The notes under the pieces are model-generated. The model had not been told where the DNA came from. It was given only the letters and a program-made list of their open reading frames with translations, and did not search any database. A stretch of DNA of 64,000 nucleotides from Sphaerisporangium krabiense (lineage in GTDB: Bacteria > Actinomycetota > Actinomycetes > Streptosporangiales > Streptosporangiaceae): NCBI RefSeq assembly GCF_014200435.1, contig NZ_JACHBR010000001.1, positions 4,557,501 through 4,621,500 on the forward strand, written 5' to 3'. This document shows, in pieces, positions 1-8,863 of the stretch. Position 1 is the first letter of the stretch, and the number at the start of each line of letters is the position of its first letter. Both the position numbers and the translations under genes were made by a program.

Positions 1-1
1 G

Positions 2-259
2 CCCTGGACCACCGACTGGATCGGCGAGGCCGGCAGGCGCAAGCTCGCCGCGGCGGGCATCTCCCCGCCGGGCCCCGCCGCGCCCCGCGCCCCCGGCCCG
101 GTGCCGGTCGCGCTCGGCCCGGTCCGCAGGCGGCCGGCCTGCCCGAACTGCGGCTCCGGCGAGACCGGGGAGATCTCGCGCTTCGGCGCGACCGCGTGCA
201 GGTCCCTGTGGCGCTGCCAGGCGTGCCACGAGCCGTTCGAGCACGTCAAGGAGATCTGA
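2..259 (+). CDS. paaD: 1,2-phenylacetyl-CoA epoxidase subunit PaaD (C-terminal part)
   Basis: The reading frame is open from the window edge to the TGA at 257-259, so only the last 85 residues are present. The C-terminus carries two Cys pairs (CPNCGS and CQACHE), the metal-binding signature of PaaD/PaaJ, which is related to Fe-S maturation proteins of the DUF59 type. In the known family PaaD is needed for activity of the PaaABCE monooxygenase that epoxidises phenylacetyl-CoA in aerobic phenylacetate breakdown; maturation of the diiron or Fe-S centre is the usual explanation. The paaE start follows one base after the stop, which confirms the operon. The N-terminus and the catalytic subunits lie upstream of the window. 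Confidence 0.9.
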   Translation, partial: PWTTDWIGEAGRRKLAAAGISPPGPAAPRAPGPVPVALGPVRRRPACPNCGSGETGEISRFGATACRSLWRCQACHEPFEHVKEI

Positions 260-260
260 G

Positions 261-1406
261 ATGGCCGGACGCCTCCCTGAGGACCTTCAGGCGAACCCCG
301 GGCCGGGGGAGCCGGGCGGCGCGGTGCGGGTGGCCGAGCGCGCCCGCGGCCGTGCCGCGTTCACGGCGCTGCGCGTCGCCCGGGTCGAACGGATCTGCGA
401 GGACGCCGCCGCGATCACCTTCGACGTGCCGCGGGACCTCGCCGAACGGTTCGCCTTCCTGCCCGGCCAGTCCCTGACCGTCCGCGCCGTCGTGGACGGC
501 CGCGACGAGCGCAGGTCGTACTCGATCTGCTCCCCGGCCGGCGGGCCGCTGCGCATCGGCGTCCGCGAGATCCCGGGCGGCCTGTTCTCCACCTGGCTCG
601 TGCGCCACCTCAGGCCCGGCGACACCCTCGCCGTCCAGCCGCCGGGCGGCGCCTTCACCGCCGACCTGAGCCGCCCCGGCCACCACGTGTTCATCGCCGC
701 CGGGTCCGGCATCACGCCCGTGCTGTCGATCGCCTCGTCCGCGCTCGCCGTCCCCGGCGCCCGGGCGACCATCTTCTACGGCAACCGCACCACGCGGACC
801 GTCATGTTCGCCGAGGAGCTCGCCGATCTGAAGGACTCCGCGCCCGCCCGCGTCGAACTCGTCCACGTGCTGTCCCGGGAGCCGCGCGAACCCGAGCTGT
901 TCACCGGCCGCCTGGACGCCGCCAAGCTGCGGGTCCTGCTCCCCGCCCTCACCGCCGTGCGCGAGGTCGCGCACTGGTGGCTGTGCGGGCCGTACCAGAT
1001 GGTCGTGGACGCGCGGCGGGTGCTCGCCGAGCTCGGCGTCCCGTCCGAGCGCCTGCACCACGAGCTGTTCTACGTGGACGAGCCGCCGCCCGCGCCCGTC
1101 CGGCCCGTGGCGGGCCCGGGGGAGCGGGCGACGGCCGAGGTCACGGTGATCCTGGACGGCCGCGCCACCACCGCCGCGCTGCCCCGCGACGTCACCGTGC
1201 TCGAAGGCGCGCAGCGCGTGCGCCCCGACCTGCCGTTCGCCTGCAAGGGCGGCGTCTGCGGCACCTGCCGGGCCCGCGTCGTGGACGGCGAGGCCGACAT
1301 GCGCAGGAACTTCGCCCTCGAACCCCGCGAGGTCGAGGCCGGGTACGTGCTGACCTGCCAGTCGTTCCCGAGCTCCGCCAGGCTCACCGTCGACTACGAC
1401 GCCTGA
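261..1406 (+). CDS. paaE: 1,2-phenylacetyl-CoA epoxidase reductase subunit PaaE
   Basis: Product of 381 aa with the layout of PaaE. A ferredoxin-NADP reductase-like FAD domain has the flavin motif RRSYSICS near residue 85. An NAD(P) domain follows with GSGITPVLS near residue 150. A plant-type [2Fe-2S] domain at the C-terminus has C328, C333, C336 (CKGGVCGTC) and C366. PaaE passes electrons from NADPH to the diiron oxygenase PaaA. ATG 261 lies one base after the paaD stop, so translation is probably coupled. The N-terminus is about 20 residues longer than is common and starts before the conserved FTALRVARVER segment, so an internal start is possible. This is the last gene of the paa operon here, and the next gene is convergent. 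Confidence 0.93.
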   Translation: MAGRLPEDLQANPGPGEPGGAVRVAERARGRAAFTALRVARVERICEDAAAITFDVPRDLAERFAFLPGQSLTVRAVVDGRDERRSYSICSPAGGPLRIGVREIPGGLFSTWLVRHLRPGDTLAVQPPGGAFTADLSRPGHHVFIAAGSGITPVLSIASSALAVPGARATIFYGNRTTRTVMFAEELADLKDSAPARVELVHVLSREPREPELFTGRLDAAKLRVLLPALTAVREVAHWWLCGPYQMVVDARRVLAELGVPSERLHHELFYVDEPPPAPVRPVAGPGERATAEVTVILDGRATTAALPRDVTVLEGAQRVRPDLPFACKGGVCGTCRARVVDGEADMRRNFALEPREVEAGYVLTCQSFPSSARLTVDYDA

Positions 1407-1413
1407 CGCCGCC

Positions 1414-1995
1414 TCATGCGACCTGCCCCGCGACGGGCAGGCGCAGGTGCCAGCGGCGGCCGTCGGAGGTCACCGTCACGTGGCCGAGCGGGGGGACGTC
1501 CACGCCCCAGAACGCGCGCGGCGGGGCCGCCATCGCGTGGACCACCGCCGCCCTGACGACCGCCGGGTGGGTGACGGCGAGGACGCGCCCGTCGCCGTGC
1601 CGGGCCGCCAGCCAGCCGGCCACCCGGCCGATCAGCGCGGCGACGGACTCGCCGCCGTGCGGGGCCGCCTCGGGATCGGTGAGCCAGGCGACGAAGCCCT
1701 CCGGGTGCTCCGCCTGCACCTCGGCGAGCGTGCGGCCCGCCCAGCGGCCCGCGTCCAGGTCCCTCAGCCCGTCGTCCACCTCGGCGGCCAGGCCCAGGCC
1801 CTCGGCCGTCCGCAGGCAGCGCAGCGAGGGCCCGCACCGGACACGCGGCGCGAGGTCCGCGAACAGGGGCGCCGCCTCCGCCACCTGACGGACACCCTGG
1901 GGCTCCAGCTCTTCGTCCGTGGGGAACGCGGCCCGGCGGAGCGCGCTGGTCGGGGCGTGGGAGAGCAGGACGATCCTCGCGGTCACGATGTCCAC
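1414..1995 (-). CDS. Histidine phosphatase family protein with altered RHG motif
   Basis: Product of 193 aa with the histidine phosphatase (phosphoglycerate mutase-like) fold. The usual LxRHG start motif reads LLSHAPT, so the phospho-acceptor His is kept but the flanking Arg is Ser. The later HGGES and THPAVV motifs, the second carrying the other catalytic His, are kept. Members of the branch next to cobalamin genes can act as alpha-ribazole phosphatase (CobC); here that is only suggested by the divergent neighbour cbtB and its cobalamin riboswitch. It is convergent with paaE, with 7 bases between them. Loss of the Arg makes a regulatory or altered-substrate role possible. Confidence 0.75.
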   Translation of the reverse strand: MDIVTARIVLLSHAPTSALRRAAFPTDEELEPQGVRQVAEAAPLFADLAPRVRCGPSLRCLRTAEGLGLAAEVDDGLRDLDAGRWAGRTLAEVQAEHPEGFVAWLTDPEAAPHGGESVAALIGRVAGWLAARHGDGRVLAVTHPAVVRAAVVHAMAAPPRAFWGVDVPPLGHVTVTSDGRRWHLRLPVAGQVA

Positions 1996-2079
1996 TCCTG
2001 GGGTGGGAGGAGGTGAATGTCTCCCTTGAGGTCAGTTGACGCGTCTGTGGTTCACACCGTAGCGTCCAAGCCGACATTG

Positions 2080-2175
2080 ATGACGGTGTGGGGAAGACCA
2101 GCGAGATTCTGGCACGGCCGCGCCACTGTGACCGGTCCTTCGGGGCCGGGAGTCAGACCCTCCATCGTCACCGGA
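2080..2175 (+). promoter_or_regulatory. Cobalamin riboswitch upstream of cbtB
   Basis: The 220-base gap before cbtB contains recognisable cobalamin riboswitch blocks in order: GACGGTGTGGGGAAG at about 2082, GCCACTGTG at 2122-2130, then a CCGG...CCGG hairpin and GGGAGTCAGACCC at 2148-2160. A GGGA/TCCC hairpin at about 2186-2200 lies directly before the AGGAGG ribosome site of cbtB, so control of translation is likely. Riboswitch control of CbtAB cobalt transporters is established in many bacteria; the exact boundaries are estimated by eye. Confidence 0.82.
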
Positions 2176-2215
2176 ACTCCCTATGGGACGCGTGATCCCG
2201 AGGAGGCACTTGTTC

Positions 2216-2428
2216 ATGGCCAACGCCGCCGTTCCCCAGTCCCGGCCCGTACCCGTGCGCATTCCCGTCAGGGAACTGCTGCCGTGGACCGTCTTCGCCG
2301 GAGTCCTCGCCCTCGCCCTCATCTACTTCGTCGGCGCCGAACAGGGCGCCACCTCGCTGATCTCTGGCGACACCGTGCACGAGTTCGTGCACGACGCGCG
2401 CCACCTGCTCGGTTTCCCCTGCCACTGA
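2216..2428 (+). CDS. cbtB: CbtB-type cobalt transporter small subunit
   Basis: Product of 70 aa with one membrane helix (about residues 21-40, LPWTVFAGVLALALIYFVG) and a short C-terminal tail rich in His (HEFVHDARHLLGFPCH), the CbtB pattern of helix plus a His motif that may bind cobalt. ATG 2216 is chosen because AGGAGG at 2201-2206 sits 9 bases upstream; the in-frame ATG at 2183 would place that site inside the gene. CbtB acts with CbtA in cobalt uptake for cobalamin synthesis. It follows a cobalamin riboswitch, and cbtA starts 18 bases downstream. Confidence 0.88.
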   Translation: MANAAVPQSRPVPVRIPVRELLPWTVFAGVLALALIYFVGAEQGATSLISGDTVHEFVHDARHLLGFPCH

Positions 2429-2446
2429 GGCGGGGCCGGAACCGAG

Positions 2447-3229
2447 ATGGTGAGAAACCTCCTGGTCCGCGGCATGCTCGCGGGCCTGGCCGCCGCCGCC
2501 CTCGCCCTGGTCTTCGCCTGGGTCTTCGGAGAGCCCCAGGTCGCGGGGGCCATCGCCGTCGAGGAGAGCGGGGGCGGCGGCCACGCGGCCCCCGCCCCCG
2601 CGGTGCCCGGCACCGGGTCCGGTGAGACCACCGGGCACGATCACGACGACGAAGGTCCCGTCAGCCGGGACGTGCAGTCCACCGTCGGGCTCGCCACCGG
2701 CCTCGGCGTGTTCGGGGTCGCCGTCGGCGGGCTGTTCGCGCTCGCGTTCGCCTTCGCCCACGGGCGGCTCGGCGCGCTCGGGGCGCGGGCGACGGCGGCG
2801 CTGCTCGCGCTGGGCGCGTTCGTGGCCGTCGAACTCGTGCCTTTCCTGAAATATCCCGCCAACCCACCGGCGGTGGGCGACCCCGCGACGATCTCCCGCC
2901 GGACGGTCCTGCACCTGGCGACGCTGGTCATCTCGGCCCTCCTGGCCGTCGCCGCCGTCCACCTCGGCCGCCTGCTCGCCGCGCGCCACGGCGCCTGGAA
3001 CGCCACCCTGCTCGCCGTCGCCGCCTACCTCGCGGCCGTGATCGTGACGTACCTGCTCATGCCCGCGGTCGACGAGGTGCCGTCCGACTTCCCCGCCACC
3101 TTGCTGTGGCGGTTCCGGCTCGCGTCCCTCGGCATCCAGGCGATCATGTGGAGCGGCATCGGGCTGACCTTCGGCGTGCTCGCCGAACGCGCCCTCGCGC
3201 CGCGCCGCGCGCTCGCCACCGCCGCCTGA
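2447..3229 (+). CDS. cbtA: CbtA cobalt transporter subunit
   Basis: Product of 260 aa and about five to six hydrophobic segments, as in CbtA (CobT-dependent cobalt transport family). After the first helix there is a long loop with GHDHDDE (about residues 63-70), a plausible metal-collecting site. A conserved-looking stretch [17 protein letters not shown] follows near residue 130, typical of the family. The protein is predicted to sit in the cytoplasmic membrane and to supply cobalt to the chelatase encoded next. It shares the riboswitch-controlled transcript with cbtB. The start ATG 2447 follows the GGGCCGGAACCGAG leader, with only a weak ribosome site. Confidence 0.88.
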   Translation: MVRNLLVRGMLAGLAAAALALVFAWVFGEPQVAGAIAVEESGGGGHAAPAPAVPGTGSGETTGHDHDDEGPVSRDVQSTVGLATGLGVFGVAVGGLFALAFAFAHGRLGALGARATAALLALGAFVAVELVPFLKYPANPPAVGDPATISRRTVLHLATLVISALLAVAAVHLGRLLAARHGAWNATLLAVAAYLAAVIVTYLLMPAVDEVPSDFPATLLWRFRLASLGIQAIMWSGIGLTFGVLAERALAPRRALATAA

Positions 3230-3293
3230 CCCCGGGCCGTCCCCAGCCCCTGGCCACCCGCGGCGTCGCGCCGCTCGGAAGGACGTTCTCGCC

Positions 3294-5423
3294 ATGCCGG
3301 ACCGCCCGGCCGCACGCCACCACTACCCCTTCACCGCGGTGGTGGGACTCGACACCCTCAAACTGGCCCTCATCCTCAACGCCGTCTCCCCCCGCACCGG
3401 CGGCGTGCTGATCCGCGGCGAGAAGGGGACGGCCAAGTCCACGATCGTCCGCGCGCTGGCGGCCCTGCTGCCGCCGGTCGCGGTCGTCCCCGGCTGCCGC
3501 TTCTCCTGCGACCCCGCCGCCCCCGACCCCGGCTGCCCCGACGGCCCGCACGGCGACGACCCCGGCGCCTCGGTGCGCCCCGCGCGGCTCGCCGAACTGC
3601 CCGTCGGCGCCACCGAGGACCGCCTGACCGGCTCGCTCGACCTGGAACGCGCGCTCACCGAAGGCGTCAAGGCGTTCGAGCCCGGCCTGCTCGCCGCCGC
3701 GCACCGCGGCGTCCTGTACGTCGACGAGGTCAACCTGCTGCACGACCACCTGGTGGACCTCCTGCTCGACGCCGCCGCGCTCGGCACCTGCTACGTCGAG
3801 CGCGACGCGGTGTCGGTCCGGCACGCGGCCAGGTTCATGCTGGTCGGCACCATGAACCCCGAGGAAGGGGAACTGCGGCCCCAGCTCCTCGACCGCTTCG
3901 GCCTCACCGTCGAGGTCGCCGCCTCCCGCGACCCGGGTGAGCGGGCCGAGGTCGTCCGCCGCAGGCTGGCCTTCGAGGACGACCCCGAGGGGTTCGCGGC
4001 ACGCTGGGCGGCCGAGGAGAACGACCTCGCCGCCCGCATCGCCGCCGCCCGTGACCGGCTCCGCGCGGTCGAACTGCCCGACGCGGCGCTGCGCCGCATC
4101 TCCGCCGTCTGCGCCGCCTTCGACGTGGACGGGATGCGCGCCGACCTGATCACCGCGCACGCCGCCATGGCCCATGCCGCCTGGCGTGGCGGCACGCAGG
4201 TGACGGCCGACGACATCCGGCAGGCCGCGCGCCTCGCCCTGCCCCACCGCCGCAGACGCGACCCCTTCGACGCACCCGGCCTCGACGAATCCGAACTCGA
4301 CACCCTCCTCCAGGACCCCGACCTCGACCCCGAACCCGACCCGGACGGTCCTGCCGGGCGTGGCCCCGATGGCGGCCCCGATGGCGGGCGGGACCCCGGG
4401 GCCGCCGATCCCGAGGACGGCCTGTCCGGCGGATCGGACGACGGCACCGAGCCGCACCCGGATTCCGGCCCCGACGCCGGGCCTGACCTCGACCCGTCCC
4501 CAGGTCCAGGCGGCAACGGCCGGACCCCCGAGCCGGCCCCCGGCGACCCCGCTCCGGCGGGCGGCCAGGCCGGACGGCACGGCGAGACCACCGGCGATCA
4601 GGACCTCGGGCAGCGGGCCGCGCAGGCGGGCGAGCCGTACCGGGTGCGCGCCCTGACCGTCCCCGGGCTCGGCGCGGGCGCGCCAGGGCGGCGGTCCCGG
4701 GCCCGTACGCCGTCCGGCCGCGTCTCGGGATTCCGCCTCCCCGAGGGCCGGATCGCCGCGCCGCACCTGACCGCGACCCTGCGCGCCGCGGCGCCGCACC
4801 AGCGCGCCCGCGGCAGGACCGGGCCCGGCCTGGTCCTGCGCCGCGACGACCTGCGGGAGGCCGTGCGCGAAGGCCGCGAGGGCAACCTCGTGCTCTTCGT
4901 CGTGGACGCCAGCGGCTCGATGGCCGCGCGCCGCCGCATGGGCGCGGTCAAGGGCGCGGTGCTGAGCCTGCTGCTGGACGCCTACCAGCGCCGCGACAAG
5001 ATCGGCCTGGTGACGTTCCGTGGCACCCGCGCCGAGCTGGCGCTCCCGCCCACCTCCTCGGTGGAGGCGGGGGCCGCCCGCCTGCGCGCCCTGCCCACGG
5101 GCGGCCGCACCCCTCTCGCGGCCGGGCTGCGGCGGGCCGCCGACGTGCTGCGCGCCGAACGCCTGCGCGACCCCGCGCGCAGGCCCCTGCTCGTCGTGGT
5201 CACCGACGGCCGGGCCACCGCGGGCTCTCCCGCCGACCTGCGCGGGGCGGCGGCCCTGCTCAGGGATGTCGCCGCCGTCGTGGTGGACTGTGAGAGCGGG
5301 CCCGTGCGGCTCGGGCTGGCCGGAGGGCTGGCGCGGCTGCTCGGCGGCGAGGCCGTCCGGCTGGAGGAGCTGGCGGCGGGAAGCCTGCGCGATCTGGTCC
5401 GCGAACGCCGGAAGGCGGCCTGA
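3294..5423 (+). CDS. Cobaltochelatase AAA+/vWA subunit (ChlI-ChlD fusion type)
   Basis: Product of 709 aa that joins what are two proteins in magnesium chelatase. Residues about 1-320 are an AAA+ ATPase with Walker A GEKGTAKS (42-49) and Walker [10 protein letters not shown] (about 141-149). A long Asp/Pro/Gly-rich acidic linker (about 325-450) follows. The C-terminal third (about 525-705) is a von Willebrand A domain with the MIDAS motif DASGS near residue 540. ChlI/D-type subunits can replace CobS and CobT as partners of CobN in cobalt insertion; the cobN gene at 15.1 kb and the absence of cobS/cobT here fit this. cobO begins two bases after its stop. The annotation magnesium chelatase for such proteins is probably wrong in this context (inference). 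Confidence 0.9.
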   Translation: MPDRPAARHHYPFTAVVGLDTLKLALILNAVSPRTGGVLIRGEKGTAKSTIVRALAALLPPVAVVPGCRFSCDPAAPDPGCPDGPHGDDPGASVRPARLAELPVGATEDRLTGSLDLERALTEGVKAFEPGLLAAAHRGVLYVDEVNLLHDHLVDLLLDAAALGTCYVERDAVSVRHAARFMLVGTMNPEEGELRPQLLDRFGLTVEVAASRDPGERAEVVRRRLAFEDDPEGFAARWAAEENDLAARIAAARDRLRAVELPDAALRRISAVCAAFDVDGMRADLITAHAAMAHAAWRGGTQVTADDIRQAARLALPHRRRRDPFDAPGLDESELDTLLQDPDLDPEPDPDGPAGRGPDGGPDGGRDPGAADPEDGLSGGSDDGTEPHPDSGPDAGPDLDPSPGPGGNGRTPEPAPGDPAPAGGQAGRHGETTGDQDLGQRAAQAGEPYRVRALTVPGLGAGAPGRRSRARTPSGRVSGFRLPEGRIAAPHLTATLRAAAPHQRARGRTGPGLVLRRDDLREAVREGREGNLVLFVVDASGSMAARRRMGAVKGAVLSLLLDAYQRRDKIGLVTFRGTRAELALPPTSSVEAGAARLRALPTGGRTPLAAGLRRAADVLRAERLRDPARRPLLVVVTDGRATAGSPADLRGAAALLRDVAAVVVDCESGPVRLGLAGGLARLLGGEAVRLEELAAGSLRDLVRERRKAA

Positions 5424-5424
5424 C

Positions 5425-6027
5425 ATGCCTCAAGGGAAGCCGGCCCAGGTGCCGGACGACGGCCTGACGACCCGGCAGCGGCGCGCCCGCCCGCTGGTCT
5501 TCGTCCACACCGGGCCCGGCAAGGGCAAGTCCACCGCGGCCTTCGGGCTGGCCCTGCGCGCCTGGAACCAGGGCTGGCCGATCGGCGTGTTCCAGTTCGT
5601 CAAGTCCGCCAAGTGGCGCGTCGGCGAGGAGCGCGCGCTGACGGTGCTCGGCGAGTCCGGCGCGGGCGGCACGGTGACCTGGCACAAGATGGGCGAGGGC
5701 TGGTCCTGGATCAAGAAGGCGGGCGCCGAGGAGGACCACGCCGCCGACGCCCGCGAAGGCTGGGCGCAGATCAGACGCGACCTGGCCGCCGAGACCTACC
5801 GTCTCTACGTGCTCGACGAGTTCACCTATCCGATCAAATGGGGCTGGATCGACGTCGAGGACGTCGTGTCCGCCCTCGCCGCCCGCCCCGGAACCCAGCA
5901 CGTGGTCATCACCGGAAGGGACGCCCACCCCCGCCTCCTGGAGGCCGCCGACCTGGTAACCGAGATGACCAAGGTCAGACACCCCATGGACTCCGGCCAG
6001 AAAGGCCAGAAGGGCATCGAATGGTAA
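5425..6027 (+). CDS. cobO: Corrinoid adenosyltransferase CobO (BtuR/CobA type)
   Basis: Product of 200 aa, the normal length for the family. The P-loop GPGKGKST lies near residue 30, in the reversed-orientation type known for CobA/CobO, and YVLDEFTYPIKWGW near residue 130 is the usual Walker B region. It transfers adenosine from ATP to cob(I)yrinic acid a,c-diamide. ATG 5425 is two bases past the stop of the chelatase gene, which indicates translational coupling and puts adenosylation right after cobalt insertion. The C-terminus ends MDSGQKGQKGIEW, a conserved ending in this family. Confidence 0.96.
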   Translation: MPQGKPAQVPDDGLTTRQRRARPLVFVHTGPGKGKSTAAFGLALRAWNQGWPIGVFQFVKSAKWRVGEERALTVLGESGAGGTVTWHKMGEGWSWIKKAGAEEDHAADAREGWAQIRRDLAAETYRLYVLDEFTYPIKWGWIDVEDVVSALAARPGTQHVVITGRDAHPRLLEAADLVTEMTKVRHPMDSGQKGQKGIEW

Positions 6028-6081
6028 CCCGCGTCGCCTCTTCACCCTCCGGCCTTCCGGTCCTGCCGTGGCGGGGCGGGC

Positions 6082-7497
6082 ATGGTTGAGGTTCCGCGTC
6101 TGGTGATCGCGGCGCCGGCGTCGGGGTCGGGGAAGACGACCGTCGCGACCGGCGTGATGGCGGCGCTGACCGCCAAGGGGGTCGCCGTGTCGCCGCACAA
6201 GGTCGGCCCCGACTACATCGACCCGGGCTACCACACGCTCGCCGCCGGGCGTCCCGGCCGCAACCTCGACCCGTGGCTGACCGGCGAGGACCTCCTCGTC
6301 CCCCTGTTCCTGCACGGCGCGGCGGGCGCGGACCTCGCGGTCATCGAAGGCGTGATGGGCCTCTTCGACGGCGCGTCCTTCCCGCGCGGCGCGGTCCCCG
6401 GGGCGGACGCCGACCACTTCGCCTCCACGGCGCACGTCGCCCGGGTTCTCGGCGCGCCGGTCGTGCTTGTGGTCGACGTCTCGGCGCAGGCCGGGTCGGT
6501 CGCGGCCCTGGTGCACGGCTTCGTGTCGTACGACACCCGGGTCCGCGTCGGCGGAGTGATCCTGAACAGGGTCGGCTCGCCCCGGCACGAGCAGATCTGC
6601 CGCGACGCGCTCGACGCCACCGGCCTGCCCGTACTCGGCGCGATCCCGCGCACCGACATCGCCGGCACCCCGTCCCGCCACCTCGGCCTCGTCCCCCCCG
6701 CGGAACGCAGCGCCGAGGCCGTCCGCGCGGTCGCGTCCCTGGGCGACCTGATCGACGCGACCTGCGACCTGCGCGCTTTGACGGACCTCGCCAGAAGCGC
6801 GCCCCCGCTCACGGCCCACCCATGGAACCCCCACGAGGCGATCGCCCCCACGACCGTCGACCGCACGCCGGGCGGCGCGCACGATGTGACGGCGCGGGCG
6901 GGCGGCGAGGTCGTCGTCGCCGTGGCCGGGGGCAAGGCGTTCACCTTCGGGTACGCCGAGCAGGCCGAGCTGATCGCCGCGGCCGGCGCGACCGTCGCCG
7001 TGTTCGACCCGCTCACCGACGAGCGGCTGCCCGAGGGCACCGCCGCCCTGGTGCTGCCGGGCGGCTTCCCCGAGGTGTACGCGGGGGAGCTGTCGGCCAA
7101 CGAGCCCCTGCGCCGCGCGGTGGCCGCGTTCGGCGGCCCCATCGCCGCGGAGTGCGCCGGCCTCCTCTATCTCTGCCGCGAGCTGGACGGCCGCCCCATG
7201 TGCGGGGTCGTGAACGCGACCGCGGCCATGACGGACACGCTGACGCTCGGCTACCGGGCCGCCGTGGCCGTGCGCGACTCGGTGCTGACCCGCGAGGGCG
7301 AGCGCTACCACGGGCACGAGTTCCACCGCACCCGCGTCACGCCCGCCACCGGCGACCGCCCCCTCTACCGGTGGCGGGAGGCCGCCGACGGCTTCGGCGG
7401 CCCACGACTGGCGGCCTCCTACCTGCACCTGCACTGGGCAGGCAGCCCTCACCTGGCGGCCCGACTGGTGACCGCGGCTCGGACCGGTGGGCTGTGA
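6082..7497 (+). CDS. cobB: Hydrogenobyrinic acid a,c-diamide synthase CobB
   Basis: Product of 471 aa with the two CobB domains. An N-terminal dethiobiotin-synthetase-like ATPase has ASGSGKTT near residue 13 and KVGPDYIDPGYH near 39. A C-terminal triad glutamine amidotransferase has the nucleophile region AECAGLLYLC near residue 355, in place of the more common AECGG, and a catalytic His in HEFHRT near 412. It amidates the a and c side chains of hydrogenobyrinate in the oxygen-dependent pathway. ATG 6082 follows cobO by 54 bases. Its stop overlaps the cobL GTG start. Confidence 0.95.
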   Translation: MVEVPRLVIAAPASGSGKTTVATGVMAALTAKGVAVSPHKVGPDYIDPGYHTLAAGRPGRNLDPWLTGEDLLVPLFLHGAAGADLAVIEGVMGLFDGASFPRGAVPGADADHFASTAHVARVLGAPVVLVVDVSAQAGSVAALVHGFVSYDTRVRVGGVILNRVGSPRHEQICRDALDATGLPVLGAIPRTDIAGTPSRHLGLVPPAERSAEAVRAVASLGDLIDATCDLRALTDLARSAPPLTAHPWNPHEAIAPTTVDRTPGGAHDVTARAGGEVVVAVAGGKAFTFGYAEQAELIAAAGATVAVFDPLTDERLPEGTAALVLPGGFPEVYAGELSANEPLRRAVAAFGGPIAAECAGLLYLCRELDGRPMCGVVNATAAMTDTLTLGYRAAVAVRDSVLTREGERYHGHEFHRTRVTPATGDRPLYRWREAADGFGGPRLAASYLHLHWAGSPHLAARLVTAARTGGL

Positions 7498-8699
7498 GCC
7501 GGGCCGTGGTCGTGGTCGGGATCGGGGCGGACGGGTGGGCGGGGCTCGGGGAGGGGGCGCGCCGGGAGATCCGCGCCGCGGAGGTGCTCATGGGCGGCGC
7601 CCGGCAGCTCGCCCTGGTCCCGGACACCGGAGCGGAACGCGTGACGTGGCCCTCCCCGATGCTGCCCGTCGCCTTCGGCCTCATCGCCGAGCGCGAGGGC
7701 AAGGCGGTGTGCGTGCTGGCCAGCGGCGACCCGATGCTGTACGGCTTCGGCGCGACGCTGGCGCGGACGCTCGGCCCCGGGCGCGTACGCGTGCTGCCGC
7801 ACCTCTCCTCGGTGTCACTGGCCTGCGCCCGCATGGGGTGGCCGGTCGAGGACACCCAGGTGGTGACCCTCGTCGGCCGCCCCGCCGACCTGCTGACCCG
7901 CGCGCTGCGCCCGTCGGCCCGCGTACTCGTCCTGAGCGCCGGCGCCGCCACCCCCGGCGAGGTGGCCCGCCTCCTCGTCGCCCGAGGGTACGGCCGCAGC
8001 CCCATGACCGTGCTCGAACGGCTCGGCGCGCCCGAGGAGCGCCTGGTCGAGGGCATCGCCGCGACGTGGGACGCGGCCGCGGACGCCCTGAACGTCGTCG
8101 CCCTCGAATGCCGCGCGGACCCGGGGGTGACCGCGCCGCCGTGCGTGCCCGGCCTGCCCGACGACGCGTTCGAGCACGACGGCCAGCTCACCAAGCGGGA
8201 GGTGCGCGCGGTGACGCTGTCCCGGCTCGCGCCCCGGCCCGGGGAACGGCTGTGGGACGTGGGCGCGGGCGCGGGCAGCGTCGCCGTCGAGTGGATGCGC
8301 GCCCACCCGTCCTGCGCGGCGACCGCCGTCGAGTCCCGCGCCGACCGGGCCGAGCGGATCGGGCGCAACGCCCGCGCGCTCGGCGTCCCGGGCCTGCGGG
8401 TCGTGCACGGCAAGGCTCCGGAGGCGCTGGAGGGGCTGGACCCGCCGGACGCGATCTTCATCGGTGGCGGGACCACGGCGCCGGGTGTCCTTTCCTCCTG
8501 CTGGGACGCGCTCGGGCCCGGCGGCAGGCTGGTCGTCAACGCGGTCACCGTGGAGTCGGAGGCCGTCCTGGCCTCCTGGCACGCCCGCCTCGGCGGCGAC
8601 CTGCTCCGCCTGGCCGTCCACCGCGCCGGCCCGGTCGGCGGCTTCACCGCCTGGCGCCCCGCGATGCCCGTGACCATCTGGACGGCGGTCCGGCCATGA
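7494..8699 (+). CDS. cobL: Precorrin-6Y C5,15-methyltransferase (decarboxylating) CobL
   Basis: Product of 401 aa, a fusion of CbiE and CbiT functions. The N-terminal part has a tetrapyrrole methylase fold (VVGIGADGWAGL at the start, LASGDPMLYGFG near residue 78). The C-terminal part, from about residue 220, is a Rossmann SAM methyltransferase with DVGAGAGSVAVEWMR near 255. It methylates C5 and C15 and decarboxylates the acetate on C12. GTG 7494 is chosen because it overlaps the cobB stop in a GTGA and matches the conserved N-terminus; the open frame continues far upstream inside cobB without meaning. Confidence 0.93.
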   Translation: MSRAVVVVGIGADGWAGLGEGARREIRAAEVLMGGARQLALVPDTGAERVTWPSPMLPVAFGLIAEREGKAVCVLASGDPMLYGFGATLARTLGPGRVRVLPHLSSVSLACARMGWPVEDTQVVTLVGRPADLLTRALRPSARVLVLSAGAATPGEVARLLVARGYGRSPMTVLERLGAPEERLVEGIAATWDAAADALNVVALECRADPGVTAPPCVPGLPDDAFEHDGQLTKREVRAVTLSRLAPRPGERLWDVGAGAGSVAVEWMRAHPSCAATAVESRADRAERIGRNARALGVPGLRVVHGKAPEALEGLDPPDAIFIGGGTTAPGVLSSCWDALGPGGRLVVNAVTVESEAVLASWHARLGGDLLRLAVHRAGPVGGFTAWRPAMPVTIWTAVRP

Positions 8700-8722
8700 G
8701 CCGGGGCGGGCGCGGCGCCGCG

Positions 8723-8836
8723 TGAGGACTCCATGAGGACGCGAAGGCTTCGTGCGGAGCTGAAGGCTTCGTGAGGACGTGAAGGCTTCGTGTGAAGGCT
8801 TCGTGAGGACGTGAGGGACGTGCGGGAACGCGAAAG
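8723..8836 (+). repeat. Degenerate tandem repeat between cobL and cobM
   Basis: This stretch contains four copies of GAAGGCTTCGTG and several copies of GTGAGGAC(G/T), arranged in units of roughly 12 to 24 bases. It fills nearly all the 164 bases between cobL and the cobM start and contains no gene. Nothing in it resembles a promoter or riboswitch. It looks like a minisatellite made by slippage. Confidence 0.8.
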
Positions 8837-8863
8837 AACATGCGAGAACTGGGAGGCGTCGTC

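Noticed and set aside
2183-2215. An earlier ATG start for cbtB
   Set aside because: It would place the AGGAGG site and the riboswitch-linked hairpin inside the gene.
3294-5423. Magnesium chelatase for chlorophyll synthesis
   Set aside because: No chlorophyll genes are present, and the gene sits among cobalamin genes directly before cobO.
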